DNA of 64,000 bases from Novosphingobium decolorationis (GTDB taxonomy: Bacteria; Pseudomonadota; Alphaproteobacteria; Sphingomonadales; Sphingomonadaceae). The notes under the pieces are model-generated. The model ran no database searches. It saw nothing but the letters and a program-made list of their open reading frames with translations, and was not told the origin of the DNA. Both the position numbers and the translations under genes were made by a program. This document shows positions 16,847 to 26,853 of the stretch, one piece after another. The DNA lies in NCBI RefSeq assembly GCF_018417475.1, contig NZ_CP054856.1, positions 2,759,001 through 2,823,000 on the forward strand. The letters run 5' to 3'. The first letter of the stretch is position 1; the number at the start of each line of letters is the position of its first letter.

Positions 16847-18459
16847 AGGCTCTGACGGGTCCGCGCTACCTCGTCCCCCTCGCCGTCCTGGCACTGACAT
16901 TGGCCTGCGCGGCCCTCCCCTCACTGCGCTGGCTGCTTGTTATCCTCGTTCCGGTTCTGGGTGTGACGCTTCTGGATTTCTTCCAGAACCGGCACGCGCT
17001 GCGCCGCAATTACCCGCTCGTGGCCCGGGTGCGGTGGCTCTTCGAAGACCTGCGCCCGTTCCTGCGCGCCTATATCGTGGAGAACGAACGTGAGGGGCGT
17101 CCCTTCACCATCGACCAGCGCGGGCTCGTCTACGCCCGCGCCAAGGGCGAAGTTTCGACGCACCCCATGGGAACCGAACTCGACGTCTACTCGGACGAAT
17201 ACGAGTGGCTCGGCCATTCGATCACGCCCAACGAGGACGCACCGGAGAGCTGGCACGTGCGCGTCGGCGGCGAGGAATGCGCCAAGCCCTATTCGAGCGC
17301 GCTCCTCAACATCTCGGCGATGAGCTTCGGTTCGCTGTCGGCCAACGCCATCGAATCCCTCAACAAGGGCGCGGCTATCGGGGGCTTCGCCCATGACACG
17401 GGCGAAGGCTCGATCAGCCGCTACCACCGCAAGCATGGCGGCGATCTGATATGGGAACTGGGCAGCGGCTACTTCGGCTGTCGGAACAAGGACGGATCGT
17501 TCAACCCTGAACTGTTTGCCCAGCAGGCAAGCGACAACCAGGTGAAGATGGTCGAGATCAAGCTGAGCCAGGGCGCCAAGCCCGGCCATGGCGGGGTCCT
17601 GCCCGGCGCCAAGGTCACGCCCGAAATTGCCGAGGCCCGCCATGTGGAGGTCGGCGAGGACTGCATCTCTCCGGCCGCCCATCCGGCGTTCTCGACGCCG
17701 ATCGAGCTCCTGGAATTCGTCGCGCAGCTGCGCAGCCTGTCCGGGGGGAAGCCCACCGGATTCAAGCTCTGCGTGGGCCAGCCCCACGAAGTGATGGCGC
17801 TGGTCAAGGCCATGCTGGAGACCGGTATCACGCCCGACTTCATCGTCATTGACGGCGCCGAAGGCGGCACGGGCGCGGCCCCGCAGGAATTGACCGACAA
17901 TGTCGGAATGCCCCTGCGCGAAGGTCTCATGCTGATGCGCAACGCCCTTGTCGGCACCAATCTCAAAGACCGGGTTCGTCTTGCCGCCTCGGGCAAGATT
18001 CACTCCGGTGCGGGCATGGCCCGCGCCTTTGCCCTGGGAGCCGACTGGTGCAACGCCGCCCGCCCCTTCATGTTCGCTCTGGGCTGCGTGCAGTCGATGA
18101 AGTGTCACACGGGCGAATGCCCCACAGGTGTTGCCACGCAAGTCGACTGGCGCCAGCGCGGTCTCGTCGTCGACGACAAGGCCGAGCGCGTCGCCCGTTT
18201 CCAGAAGGAGACTCTGCGGTCGCTGCGCGAGATCGTGGTTGCCATGGGGTATCGCAGCCCCTGGCAGCTCAACGAGCATGACATGTACCAGCGCATCGAC
18301 AGCGCCAAGGCCGGACCACTTGACGAGGTTTACAGCTTCGTCGCCCCCGGCCAGCTTCTCGACGCTCCCGACAGCACGCACTACGCGCATGCGTGGAAGG
18401 TTTCGGCTGCGCACACGTTCCGCCGCGTCTCCAGCCTGGCGGCCTCCCTACACCCCTGA
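16843..18459 (+). CDS. membrane-anchored FMN-binding glutamate synthase family protein
   Basis: A 538-residue protein with two N-terminal hydrophobic segments (about residues 8-40) followed by a GltB-like FMN domain. Visible features are G-A-E-G-G-T-G-A-A-P in the barrel and a C-V-Q-S-M-K-C-H-T-G-E-C-P-T-G cluster with the C-x5-C-x4-C spacing of the glutamate synthase [3Fe-4S] site. The glutaminase domain of true GltB is absent, so it is probably a stand-alone oxidoreductase of unknown substrate. It starts with GTG overlapping the hydrolase stop. Confidence 0.85.
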   Translation: MKALTGPRYLVPLAVLALTLACAALPSLRWLLVILVPVLGVTLLDFFQNRHALRRNYPLVARVRWLFEDLRPFLRAYIVENEREGRPFTIDQRGLVYARAKGEVSTHPMGTELDVYSDEYEWLGHSITPNEDAPESWHVRVGGEECAKPYSSALLNISAMSFGSLSANAIESLNKGAAIGGFAHDTGEGSISRYHRKHGGDLIWELGSGYFGCRNKDGSFNPELFAQQASDNQVKMVEIKLSQGAKPGHGGVLPGAKVTPEIAEARHVEVGEDCISPAAHPAFSTPIELLEFVAQLRSLSGGKPTGFKLCVGQPHEVMALVKAMLETGITPDFIVIDGAEGGTGAAPQELTDNVGMPLREGLMLMRNALVGTNLKDRVRLAASGKIHSGAGMARAFALGADWCNAARPFMFALGCVQSMKCHTGECPTGVATQVDWRQRGLVVDDKAERVARFQKETLRSLREIVVAMGYRSPWQLNEHDMYQRIDSAKAGPLDEVYSFVAPGQLLDAPDSTHYAHAWKVSAAHTFRRVSSLAASLHP

Positions 18460-18473
18460 CCACAGGAATTGCC

Positions 18474-19454
18474 ATGACTACCGGATACCGCATGATTGTC
18501 GCCGAGCACGGTGGCCCCGAAAAGGTTTCACGTGAAACATTCGAGGTCCCCTCCCCTGGTCCGGGCGAACTGCTGATCGAAACCGAGGCTGTCGGCCTCA
18601 ATTTCATCGACACCTACTTTCGCAAGGGACTCTATCCCGATGCCCTGCCGATCGTGCTGGGATCGGAGAGCGTGGGCTCCATCGTGGCTCTGGGCGACGG
18701 TGTCGAGGGCTTCGCCCTTGGCGAGCGTGTGGGCCTGACGAGCAACGGTGGGGCCTATGCAACACACCGCATCGTGCCCGCCAACAAGGCCATCCGCGTG
18801 CCCTCCTCGATCGATCCCAAGGTCGCTGCCGCTGTCCTGCTCAAGGGTCTGACCGCCTGCTATCTGGCCGAGGACACCTTCCCCGCCAAGTCAGGCGACA
18901 TCGCCCTCGTCCATGCTGCGGCGGGCGGCGTGGGATCGCTGCTCGTGCCCTGGCTGACCGACAAGGGCGTCACCGTCATCGCGCACTGCGGCAGCGCAGA
19001 GAAGGCCGCGCAGGTCCCCGTACCGGATGGCTACTCCCTGCATGGCGATTTCGCCACGCTCGCTGATCAGGTCCGCGAGATCACGAATGGCAAGATGTGT
19101 GATGTGGTCTACGATGGCGTGGGGGCCGCAAGCTGGGAGGCCTCGCTCGCCTGCCTGCGCAGCCGCGGCCTCATGGTGAGCTTCGGCAACGCCTCAGGCG
19201 CCGTCCCGCCCGTCGCCATGCTCGACCTGATGAACGGCGGCGGGGGATCCCTCTACGCCACGCGCCCTACCCTCGCCCACTACATCGCTACGCCCGAGGC
19301 GCGTAACGCTAGCGCTGCGAAGCTGTTTGACCGTATCGCGAATGGTGTTCTCGATGTGAAGATCGGTCAGACGTTCGCGCTTGAAGATGCGGCCGATGCG
19401 CACCGGGCGCTTGAGAGTCGGGCGACGACCGGTTCGACGGTGCTTATTCCCTGA
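18474..19454 (+). CDS. NADPH:quinone oxidoreductase (zinc-free MDR family)
   Basis: A 326-residue medium-chain reductase of the Qor type. It shows the G-L-N-F-I-D-T-Y-F-R-K-G-L-Y block near residue 40, the nucleotide-binding A-A-A-G-G-V-G-S-L near 150 and no zinc-ligand cysteines. It is likely to reduce quinones or enones with NADPH in the cytosol. The ATG at 18474 follows the FMN gene by 14 bases with AGGAAT upstream. A parS variant lies inside its fifth to sixth ten-base block and encodes V-S-R-E-T. Repeat copy C follows the stop. Confidence 0.9.
   Translation: MTTGYRMIVAEHGGPEKVSRETFEVPSPGPGELLIETEAVGLNFIDTYFRKGLYPDALPIVLGSESVGSIVALGDGVEGFALGERVGLTSNGGAYATHRIVPANKAIRVPSSIDPKVAAAVLLKGLTACYLAEDTFPAKSGDIALVHAAAGGVGSLLVPWLTDKGVTVIAHCGSAEKAAQVPVPDGYSLHGDFATLADQVREITNGKMCDVVYDGVGAASWEASLACLRSRGLMVSFGNASGAVPPVAMLDLMNGGGGSLYATRPTLAHYIATPEARNASAAKLFDRIANGVLDVKIGQTFALEDAADAHRALESRATTGSTVLIP
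18524..18539. other. parS site 5 (inside the quinone reductase gene)
   Basis: GGTTTCACGTGAAACA differs from the consensus only at the first base. It is the parS nearest to oriC, about 5 kb away. Confidence 0.85.
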
Positions 19455-19465
19455 GAAGATGAAGA

Positions 19466-19566
19466 GGAAGTTCCGAGGGCCATCGCCCTCGGGCTCCCAA
19501 AACTGTCTGGCTCACCTTTCTCAGCCAAGGTAGCGCGCGGGAGGTGAGGTCGACAGTTTTGGAGCC
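19466..19566 (-). repeat. palindromic repeat, copy C (reverse, lacks one outer hairpin)
   Basis: CCGAGGGCCATCGCCCTCGG (19473-19492) is followed by CTCCCAAAACTGTC and CTCACCT. The right side mirrors this as GAGGTGAG and GACAGTTTTGGAG but stops at GCC without the second outer hairpin. It lies between the convergent quinone reductase and terC genes, next to a terminator. Confidence 0.75.
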
Positions 19567-19584
19567 TTCTTCCTTCCCACAAAC

Positions 19585-19622
19585 AAAAAGGCCCGGAAGG
19601 TTCATGCCTTCCGGGCCTTTTT
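19585..19622. terminator. bidirectional terminator between the quinone reductase and terC genes
   Basis: AAAAAGGCCCGGAAGG and CCTTCCGGGCCTTTTT form a perfect 16-bp stem with a 6-base loop, with an A-run on one side and a T-run on the other, so it can act on both strands. Confidence 0.92.
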
Positions 19623-19624
19623 GG

Positions 19625-20341
19625 TCAGACCAGCGAGACGATCCCCAACTGCGGATCGATCCAGCCTTCGTAGATCATCTTGCAAGCCACGTAGAGGATG
19701 ACTGCAAGCCCGATGTAGGCAATCCAGCGGTAGCGCTCGATGTAGCGAGCGATGAAGTTCGCAGCGACGCCCATCAGCACGACCGAGAGCAGCAGGCCGA
19801 CAATCAGGATGCCCGGATGCTCGCGCGCGGCGCCTGCCACGGCGAGCACGTTGTCGAGACTCATCGAGACGTCGGCCACCGCAACGGCCCAGGCGGCCCC
19901 TGCAAAGCTTTTCGCCGACTTCAGACCCGAATGCTGGTCGCCCTCGATTTCGGGCGAACCGGTCGACTGGCCTGCGTCCTCACGCAGTTCGCGCCAGAAC
20001 TTCCAGGCCACCCAGAGGAGCAGCAGACCGCCCGCGAAGATCAGCCCGACGACCCCCAACAGCCACGTCACCGCGAGCGCGAAGACGATACGCAGGACAA
20101 GGGCCGCGCCGATGCCGATCAGGATGACTTTCTTGCGATCCGCAGCCGGAAGCCCCGCGGCCAGCGCGCCAACGACGATTGCGTTGTCACCCGCCAGGAG
20201 GAGGTCGATCATCAGCACCTGGCCGAAGGCCGCGAGGGCCGCCGGCTCGGTGATGTTGGCGAAGTCCGCCACGATATGCTGCCAGATCTCGGCCGGCCCG
20301 CCAATCGAGCCGGACGCGACCAGGGCATCTAGGATAGTCAC
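19625..20341 (-). CDS. TerC/YjbE-family membrane protein
   Basis: A 238-residue integral membrane protein with about seven hydrophobic segments. Two repeated acidic motifs of the family are visible inside membrane segments, L-L-L-A-G-D-N-A-I-V-V-G near residue 46 and V-S-M-S-L-D-N-V-L-A-V near 160. Relatives move or sense metal ions such as manganese, or insert metals into exported proteins. A charged cytoplasmic loop joins the halves. It sits 24 bases downstream of rho on the same strand, so it is probably read through from rho. No yybP-ykoY riboswitch is seen. Confidence 0.88.
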   Translation of the reverse strand: MTILDALVASGSIGGPAEIWQHIVADFANITEPAALAAFGQVLMIDLLLAGDNAIVVGALAAGLPAADRKKVILIGIGAALVLRIVFALAVTWLLGVVGLIFAGGLLLLWVAWKFWRELREDAGQSTGSPEIEGDQHSGLKSAKSFAGAAWAVAVADVSMSLDNVLAVAGAAREHPGILIVGLLLSVVLMGVAANFIARYIERYRWIAYIGLAVILYVACKMIYEGWIDPQLGIVSLV

Positions 20342-20365
20342 GTAAGAAAGCCCCCGTTACCCGCT

Positions 20366-21622
<1,257 letters not shown>

Positions 21623-21738
21623 CTTGGTGGTTTCCGAATGGAAAGAGAGAAAGTGTCGGCCGGGCGGATCATTGGGCTTGGGGAAAGCGGATCCGGGCAG
21701 GCGAGCTGAAGGCGCCGCCCTGTGCCGGGACGGGCCTG

Positions 21739-21767
21739 CAAATAGGCTTTTGCGGGCCTGCGGTCAA
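21739..21767 (-). promoter_or_regulatory. candidate rho promoter with upstream GANTC sites
   Basis: Read on the minus strand: TTGACC (21767-21762), 17 bases, TATTTG (21744-21739). Four GANTC sites lie directly upstream at 21769, 21777, 21809 and 21823. Confidence 0.55.
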
Positions 21768-21840
21768 TGAGTCATGGACTCGCGCAGCCTTCATGCGGGT
21801 CCAGTCCGGACTCCCCTGCGGTGAATCGAAAACTGGTATG

Positions 21841-21875
21841 AAAAAAGGCCCGGGGCTTTCGCGCCGGGCCTTTTT
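21841..21875. terminator. terminator after hemJ
   Basis: AAAAAAGGCCCGG and CCGGGCCTTTTT flank a short GC-rich loop. On the minus strand it follows the hemJ stop at 21900 and ends in a U-run, upstream of the rho promoter. Confidence 0.85.
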
Positions 21876-21899
21876 CGGTGAGCGGGATCTCTCGGAGTC

Positions 21900-22343
21900 T
21901 CAGAAGGGTTTGACGACCACCAGGATCACCACGACGACCGCCACGAGGCTGGGCACCTCGTTCAGCATGCGCAGCGCCTTGCCGCTCATCCCGCGCTGTC
22001 CCTTCGCCAGCTTCTTGCCATAGCTCACCAGCCAGCCATGATAGGCCGAGAGCGCCACCACGAAGAGCAGCTTGGCGTGCAGCCAGGGCATGGACCAGTA
22101 GTGCATGGCCGTCGCCAGCGCGATCCCGAAGACCCACACGGCGATGAGTGAAGGCGTGAGGATGATCTTGCGCAGCTTGGCCTCGCGATCGATCCAGCGC
22201 GCCTCTTCGGGCGAGCCGGCTTCGGCCTCCTGATGGTAGACGAAATAGCGCGGCAGCATGAACAATCCGGCCATCCAGAAGATCACGAAGATGATGTGGC
22301 CGGCCTTCAGCCAGAGGTAGGTGGTCTGCAAGATCTGCTCCAT
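21900..22343 (-). CDS. hemJ: protoporphyrinogen oxidase HemJ
   Basis: A 147-residue membrane protein with four hydrophobic helices. The family histidine in L-K-A-G-H-I-I-F-V-I-F-W-M-A-G-L-F-M near residue 15 is present, along with P-R-Y-F-V-Y-H and the later M-H-Y-W. HemJ oxidises protoporphyrinogen IX to protoporphyrin IX in heme synthesis. It lies directly downstream of hemE (75-base gap), the usual alphaproteobacterial heme pair. The strong terminator after it separates the pair from rho. Confidence 0.92.
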   Translation of the reverse strand: MEQILQTTYLWLKAGHIIFVIFWMAGLFMLPRYFVYHQEAEAGSPEEARWIDREAKLRKIILTPSLIAVWVFGIALATAMHYWSMPWLHAKLLFVVALSAYHGWLVSYGKKLAKGQRGMSGKALRMLNEVPSLVAVVVVILVVVKPF

Positions 22344-22418
22344 GAGCCTTAATCGTCCCTCTTGAAAGCGTGTGCCCTGTTGGCGGCTATCTAGGGGCTC
22401 GACGCGTGCCTGAAAAGA

Positions 22419-23447
22419 TCAGGCGCGGCGCCAGGCCCGGACGGTGGAAAGAAGGCGCTCGACGTGCGCGATCGGGGTATGCTGGCCGATTCCATGTCCG
22501 AGATTGAAGACATGGGGACGGTCCGCGAAGGCATCGAGAACGCGCCGGGCCTCGGATTCCAGCTCGTCTCCGCCCGCCAGCACGAGGAGGGGATCGAAAT
22601 TGCCCTGCACCGGCATTCCGGCAGGCAGTTCGCGCGCGGCCCAGACCGGGTCGATGGTTTCATCCACGCCGACTGCGTCGACGCCGCTCTCGCGGGCATA
22701 GGCGGGCAGCTTCTCGCCCGCGCCCTTGGGAAAACCGATGATAGGTGTCTCGGGATGGCGGGCGCGCAGTTCCTTCACGATGCGTGCATTGGGCGCGATG
22801 ACCCAGCGTTCGAACTGCGACGGGGAAAGAGTCCCCGACCAGGAGTCGAAAAGCTGGATCGCTTCGGCTCCGGCCTCGATCTGCCCGGAGAGATAGTCGA
22901 CGGTGACCTCGGTTATACCCTCCACGATAGCCTGAAAGCCCTCGGGATCGCGATAGGCCAGCGCGCGTGTCTCTGCCTGGTCCCGACTCCCCTCACCCGC
23001 GACCATATAGGTAGCCACGGTCCAGGGAGACCCGGCGAAGCCGAGCATCGTCTTGGTAGGGTCAAGCTGGGCCCGAACCTTGCGCACGGTATCGTAGATA
23101 GGCGCCAGACGCTCAGGGACCGCTTCCAGGGCGCTCAGGGCACTATCCACAAGGCGTGGAGAAAGCCTGGGACCCTCACCTGCCACGAAGGTGAGGTCCT
23201 GTCCCATCGCAAACGGTACGATCAGAATGTCGGAAAACAGGATCGCGCCATCGAACCCGAAACGGCGGATCGGCTGCATCGTGATCTCGGCGGCGGCATC
23301 GGTGTCATAAACCAGCGCCAGGAAGCCGCCCTTTTCGGCCCGCAACTCGCGGTATTCCGGGAGATAGCGGCCGGCCTGGCGCATCAGCCAGATCGGGCGT
23401 TCCTCGGTGTTCGAGCCGCGCAGAGTGTCGAGAAGGAGACCAGGCAT
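22419..23447 (-). CDS. hemE: uroporphyrinogen decarboxylase HemE
   Basis: A 342-residue enzyme decarboxylating uroporphyrinogen III to coproporphyrinogen III. The N-terminal signature R-Q-A-G-R-Y-L-P-E-Y-R lies at residues 23-33, with the active-site aspartate region I-L-F-S-D-I-L-I-V-P near 75 and G-F-P-K-G-A-G later. The ATG at 23447 has GGAAAAG upstream; a TTG at 23471 would lie in the AT-rich origin stretch. Its promoter must lie within oriC, as in Caulobacter. A DnaA-box-like CTATCCACA lies inside the gene at 23143. Confidence 0.96.
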   Translation of the reverse strand: MPGLLLDTLRGSNTEERPIWLMRQAGRYLPEYRELRAEKGGFLALVYDTDAAAEITMQPIRRFGFDGAILFSDILIVPFAMGQDLTFVAGEGPRLSPRLVDSALSALEAVPERLAPIYDTVRKVRAQLDPTKTMLGFAGSPWTVATYMVAGEGSRDQAETRALAYRDPEGFQAIVEGITEVTVDYLSGQIEAGAEAIQLFDSWSGTLSPSQFERWVIAPNARIVKELRARHPETPIIGFPKGAGEKLPAYARESGVDAVGVDETIDPVWAARELPAGMPVQGNFDPLLVLAGGDELESEARRVLDAFADRPHVFNLGHGIGQHTPIAHVERLLSTVRAWRRA

Positions 23448-23817
23448 CGCGTTCTTTTCCGTTCCGAACAAAAAAATTTAGAATTTTTATAAAAGGTTGA
23501 TGGAGTCTGTTGGCCCTGTGGATATCGGGGATTGGCGGGCAATGCCCGAATTGTCCCCGGATGAACAGGGCGAATGAGTCCGAACGACTCTTCCTGACTC
23601 CGGAGTCAAAGATTCATTATCCGCCCTATCCACAGGGTGTGGAAGATTCCGAGAGCCTGTCCAGAAGTGGAGGAGCGAATCCGGGGCACTGGGGAGGATA
23701 AGTGCCTCGCGAGTTGTCACCGAAGCTATCCCGTGGTTTATGGCCCCTCTATCCACAGGGCTGTCCCACGGGGCCCCGGCTCCCGAAGTGCCCCGCAAAG
23801 GACCTTGCCTAGCCGTC
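23448..23817. other. oriC: predicted chromosomal replication origin (oriC)
   Basis: The 370-base gap lies between divergent hemE and ppsR, the position of oriC in Caulobacter and other alphaproteobacteria. A stretch at 23467-23494 has 26 A/T of 28 bases in a GC-rich chromosome and is a likely unwinding element. DnaA-box-like 9-mers occur at 23517-23525 (reverse ATATCCACA), 23626-23634 (CTATCCACA) and 23749-23757 (CTATCCACA), with a weaker one at 23617-23625. Eight GANTC sites (CcrM methylation) lie at 23503, 23576, 23586, 23596, 23603, 23611, 23645 and 23677. No full CtrA box (TTAA-N7-TTAA) was found. Confidence 0.85.
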
Positions 23818-24663
23818 ATGGCGCGTTTTCACCTCCATCTTCTTTCGGATTCCACGGGCGAAACGCTCGAGATGATCGCCAAGGCGGCGCTCGCGCAGTT
23901 CGACGATACCGAAGTGCTGCGGCACTTCTGGCCGATGGTCCGTTCGCAGCAGCACCTCGACCGGATCATGGGGGAGATTTCCACAAACCCCGGGCTCGTC
24001 TTCTATACCCTCGTCAACGAGAACACGCGCAGCCGCCTGGAAGAGACCTGCCAGAAGCTGGGCCTGCCCGCGATCGCCGTACTCGACGGGGTGACCGATG
24101 CGCTCGAGGCACTTCTGGGCCAGGAAGCCAAGGGCCGTCCGGGCCGCCAGCACCGCCTCGATGACGCCTACTTCGCGCGCGTGGACGCGATTCAATTCAC
24201 CATCGCGCACGACGACGGCATCGCCTGGGAGGACTGGGAGGAAGCCGACATCGTGCTCGCGGGCGTCTCGCGCACGAGCAAGACGCCGACCTCGATCTAC
24301 CTTGCCAACCGTGGCTTCAAGGTGGCGAACATTCCCATCGTGCCCGAGAGCCCTCCTCCCCCTTCTCTCTATGGCCTGAAGCGTCCGCTGGTGGTGGGCC
24401 TGACGACCGCGCCCGAGCGCCTGATCCAGGTGCGCCGCAACCGTCTTCTTTCGCTCAGCCAGTCGCCCGACACCGACTACGTCCAGAGCGAGAAGGTCGA
24501 AAGCGAAGTGAAATATGCCCGGCGTATGTTCGCGGACAATTCCTGGCCGGTGATCGATGTCACCCGCCGTTCGATCGAGGAGACGGCGGCCGCGGTCATC
24601 AACCTGCACAACGAACGCAAGGCGGCCGGTCGGACCGGCCAGGTCGGCCCGAAGCCGATCTGA
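23818..24663 (+). CDS. ppsR: pyruvate, phosphate dikinase / PEP synthase regulatory protein (DUF299)
   Basis: A 281-residue bifunctional kinase/phosphorylase that uses ADP to inactivate, and phosphate to reactivate, PPDK or PEP synthase. The N terminus F-H-L-H-L-L-S-D-S-T-G-E-T is the family signature, and the P-loop-like G-V-S-R-T-S-K-T-P lies near residue 155. The ATG at 23818 fits the family start, whereas a longer frame reaches back through oriC. It is the first plus-strand gene after the origin, the place of this gene in Caulobacter. Confidence 0.95.
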   Translation: MARFHLHLLSDSTGETLEMIAKAALAQFDDTEVLRHFWPMVRSQQHLDRIMGEISTNPGLVFYTLVNENTRSRLEETCQKLGLPAIAVLDGVTDALEALLGQEAKGRPGRQHRLDDAYFARVDAIQFTIAHDDGIAWEDWEEADIVLAGVSRTSKTPTSIYLANRGFKVANIPIVPESPPPPSLYGLKRPLVVGLTTAPERLIQVRRNRLLSLSQSPDTDYVQSEKVESEVKYARRMFADNSWPVIDVTRRSIEETAAAVINLHNERKAAGRTGQVGPKPI

Positions 24664-24706
24664 CCCTGGCGTTGCTATCCCTGACTCACTCATTGCGAAA
24701 ATACCC

Positions 24707-25291
24707 ATGATCCTGCTTGCATCCAAGAGCGCCTCGCGGCGCGCCATGCTCGAGGCGGCCGATATCGCCTTCACCGCCCAGCCCGCCGATATCGACGAGC
24801 GGGCGCTCGAAGCGTCACTTGGCGGGGCCCCTGCCCCCGAAATCGCCCTGGCCCTGGCGCGCGAGAAGGCACTTGCCGTTTCGCAGGCGAACCCGGGCGA
24901 ACTGGTGCTGGGGAGCGATTCACTCGTGGTGTGCGGCGACATGCGCTTCGACAAGCCGGCCGACCGCGAGGCCGCCGCGGCCCATCTGCGCTTCTTCTCG
25001 GGCAAGGTGATGCACCTTCACAGCGCGGCCGCGCTCGCCCGCGGGGGCGAGGTGCTCTGGTCCGAAGCTGCCGAGGCGCGTCTTCATGTCGCCCCTCTCT
25101 CCGAGGCCTTCATCGAGACCTATCTTGCGGCCGAGTGGCCCGAAGTGGCCGGGTGTGTCGGCGTGTTTCGCATCGAGGGGCGCGGCGTGCAGATCTTCGA
25201 GGAGATCGCGGGCGACTATTTCACGATCCTGGGCATGCCGCTGCTCAAGGTACAGGCGGCACTGCGCCGCATGGGAGTCCTGGAGCGATGA
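24707..25291 (+). CDS. maf: Maf-family nucleotide pyrophosphatase
   Basis: A 194-residue Maf/Ham1-fold enzyme that hydrolyses modified or canonical nucleoside triphosphates. The start M-I-L-L-A-S-K-S-A-S-R-R-A-M-L carries the S-x-S-x-R-R motif, G-S-D-S-L-V-V the metal site and F-R-I-E-G-R-G the late conserved block. ATG 24707 lies 43 bases after ppsR. The stop overlaps aroE in an ATGA. A role in slowing division is known for Bacillus Maf but cannot be read here. Confidence 0.93.
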   Translation: MILLASKSASRRAMLEAADIAFTAQPADIDERALEASLGGAPAPEIALALAREKALAVSQANPGELVLGSDSLVVCGDMRFDKPADREAAAAHLRFFSGKVMHLHSAAALARGGEVLWSEAAEARLHVAPLSEAFIETYLAAEWPEVAGCVGVFRIEGRGVQIFEEIAGDYFTILGMPLLKVQAALRRMGVLER

Positions 25292-26172
25292 GTACAAGCA
25301 TGACGAACGAGGCAGACGCGCTGCCCTATGCCGAAGTGATCGGCGATCCGATTGCCCAATCCAAGTCGCCCGTGATTCACGGCTTCTGGATCGAGAAGCT
25401 GGGGCTGTCCGCGCGCTATGACCATTGCCATGTCCGCCTTGAAGACCTGGAGGACTATCTGGCGCGTCGGAGGGGCGATCCGCTCTGGCGCGGCTGCAAC
25501 GTCACCATGCCGCACAAGCTGGCAGTCCTGCCACTGCTCGACCGACTGGAGCCGATTGCCGAGTCTATTGGCGCGGTGAACACTATCGTGCGCGAGGATG
25601 ACGGCACGCTGACGGGCACCAACACCGATGCGCCGGGCTTTCTCGAGCCGCTGCGCGCCACGCTCGACAAGACTCACCTCTTCCGCATGGCGCGCGTGCT
25701 GGGGACCGGCGGCGCGGCGCGGGCCATCGTTGCCGCACTGGCGCGCGAGCACTTCACCATCGTGTTGGCCGGACGCAATCCGGAAAAAGCGCGCGCGATG
25801 CTGGACGAGCTCGACCCCGAGGGGGAGCACCACGCCATCGCCCTCGACCATTTCGCCGATGCCACCGACTTTGCCTTTGATGACCGGCAGGGCTGTTTCG
25901 ACCTCATCGTCAACGCCAGTCCGCTGGGCATGACCGGACAGCCCCCGCTCGCCTTCGATTTCAGCCACGCACCGCCCGCCTCGGTGGTCTACGACATCGT
26001 CACCAGCCCGCTCGAGACCGATTTTCTGACAGCGGCGCAGGAGGCTGGCTTTGCCACCGTCGACGGGCTCTCGATGCTGATCGGCCAGGCGGACGTCGCC
26101 TTCGAACGCTTCTTCGGCGCCAAGCCTCCGCGCGAGGACGACGAGGAACTGCGCGCGCGGATTCTGGCCTGA
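25288..26172 (+). CDS. aroE: shikimate dehydrogenase
   Basis: A 294-residue NADPH enzyme reducing 3-dehydroshikimate. The shikimate-binding block is [10 protein letters not shown], the catalytic Lys lies in N-V-T-M-P-H-K near residue 75, N-T-D-A-P-G-F holds the Asp and the NADP site is [16 protein letters not shown] and G-L-S-M-L-I-G-Q-A complete the family pattern. The ATG overlaps the maf stop. The order maf-aroE-coaE-dnaQ after the origin is conserved in alphaproteobacteria. Confidence 0.96.
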   Translation: MSTSMTNEADALPYAEVIGDPIAQSKSPVIHGFWIEKLGLSARYDHCHVRLEDLEDYLARRRGDPLWRGCNVTMPHKLAVLPLLDRLEPIAESIGAVNTIVREDDGTLTGTNTDAPGFLEPLRATLDKTHLFRMARVLGTGGAARAIVAALAREHFTIVLAGRNPEKARAMLDELDPEGEHHAIALDHFADATDFAFDDRQGCFDLIVNASPLGMTGQPPLAFDFSHAPPASVVYDIVTSPLETDFLTAAQEAGFATVDGLSMLIGQADVAFERFFGAKPPREDDEELRARILA

Positions 26173-26206
26173 CACCCTGGTGCCGCCACAAGGAGAGGAC
26201 ACCGCC

Positions 26207-26803
26207 ATGGCACGACCCCGCTTCCTGGGCCTGACCGGATCGATCGGCATGGGCAAGTCGACCGTGGCGAGCATGTTTCGCGACGAAGGCGTGCCGGTCT
26301 TCGATGCGGACGCCGAGGTCCATGCCCTGCAGGGCCCGGGCGGCGAACTGCTGGGTGCCATCGAGTCCGCTTTTCCGGGCACGACCGGGCCGGACGGAGT
26401 GGACCGCGCGGCGCTGGGCGCGGCGGTGTTCGGCGATACCGAGGCGCTCGCGCGACTCGAAGCCATCGTCCATCCCGCCGTGGCGACTCGGCGCGAGGCG
26501 TTCGTCGCGGCCAATCTCGGGTGCCCCTTCGTGGTCTTCGATATACCGCTCCTTTACGAAAAGGGCGGATACCGGGACGTGGACGCGGTTGCGGTCGTGT
26601 CCGCTCCGGCCGATATCCAGCGCGAACGCGTGCTGGCCCGGCCGGGGATGAACGAGGAAAAGTTCGAGAGGATTCTGAAACTTCAGGTGCCTGACGCGGA
26701 GAAACGCGCGCGCGCCGATCACGTGATCGATACCGGAACCAGCCTGGAGGAAACGCGCGCGCAGGTGCACGCCCTCGTCACGGCGCTCGGCGGTGCAGAA
26801 TAA
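26207..26803 (+). CDS. coaE: dephospho-CoA kinase
   Basis: A 198-residue P-loop kinase for the last step of CoA synthesis. The P-loop is [10 protein letters not shown] near residue 8, with F-D-A-D-A-E-V-H downstream and the D-I-P-L-L-Y-E-K block near 113. The ATG at 26207 has a strong AAGGAGAGG ahead; a GTG-type start at 26180 adds only a tail. It follows aroE by 34 bases. Confidence 0.95.
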   Translation: MARPRFLGLTGSIGMGKSTVASMFRDEGVPVFDADAEVHALQGPGGELLGAIESAFPGTTGPDGVDRAALGAAVFGDTEALARLEAIVHPAVATRREAFVAANLGCPFVVFDIPLLYEKGGYRDVDAVAVVSAPADIQRERVLARPGMNEEKFERILKLQVPDAEKRARADHVIDTGTSLEETRAQVHALVTALGGAE

Positions 26804-26853
26804 TCGCTGTTCAGACCTTGCGCCCGGGCTCTGTGAGGCAGATATGAGATAAG

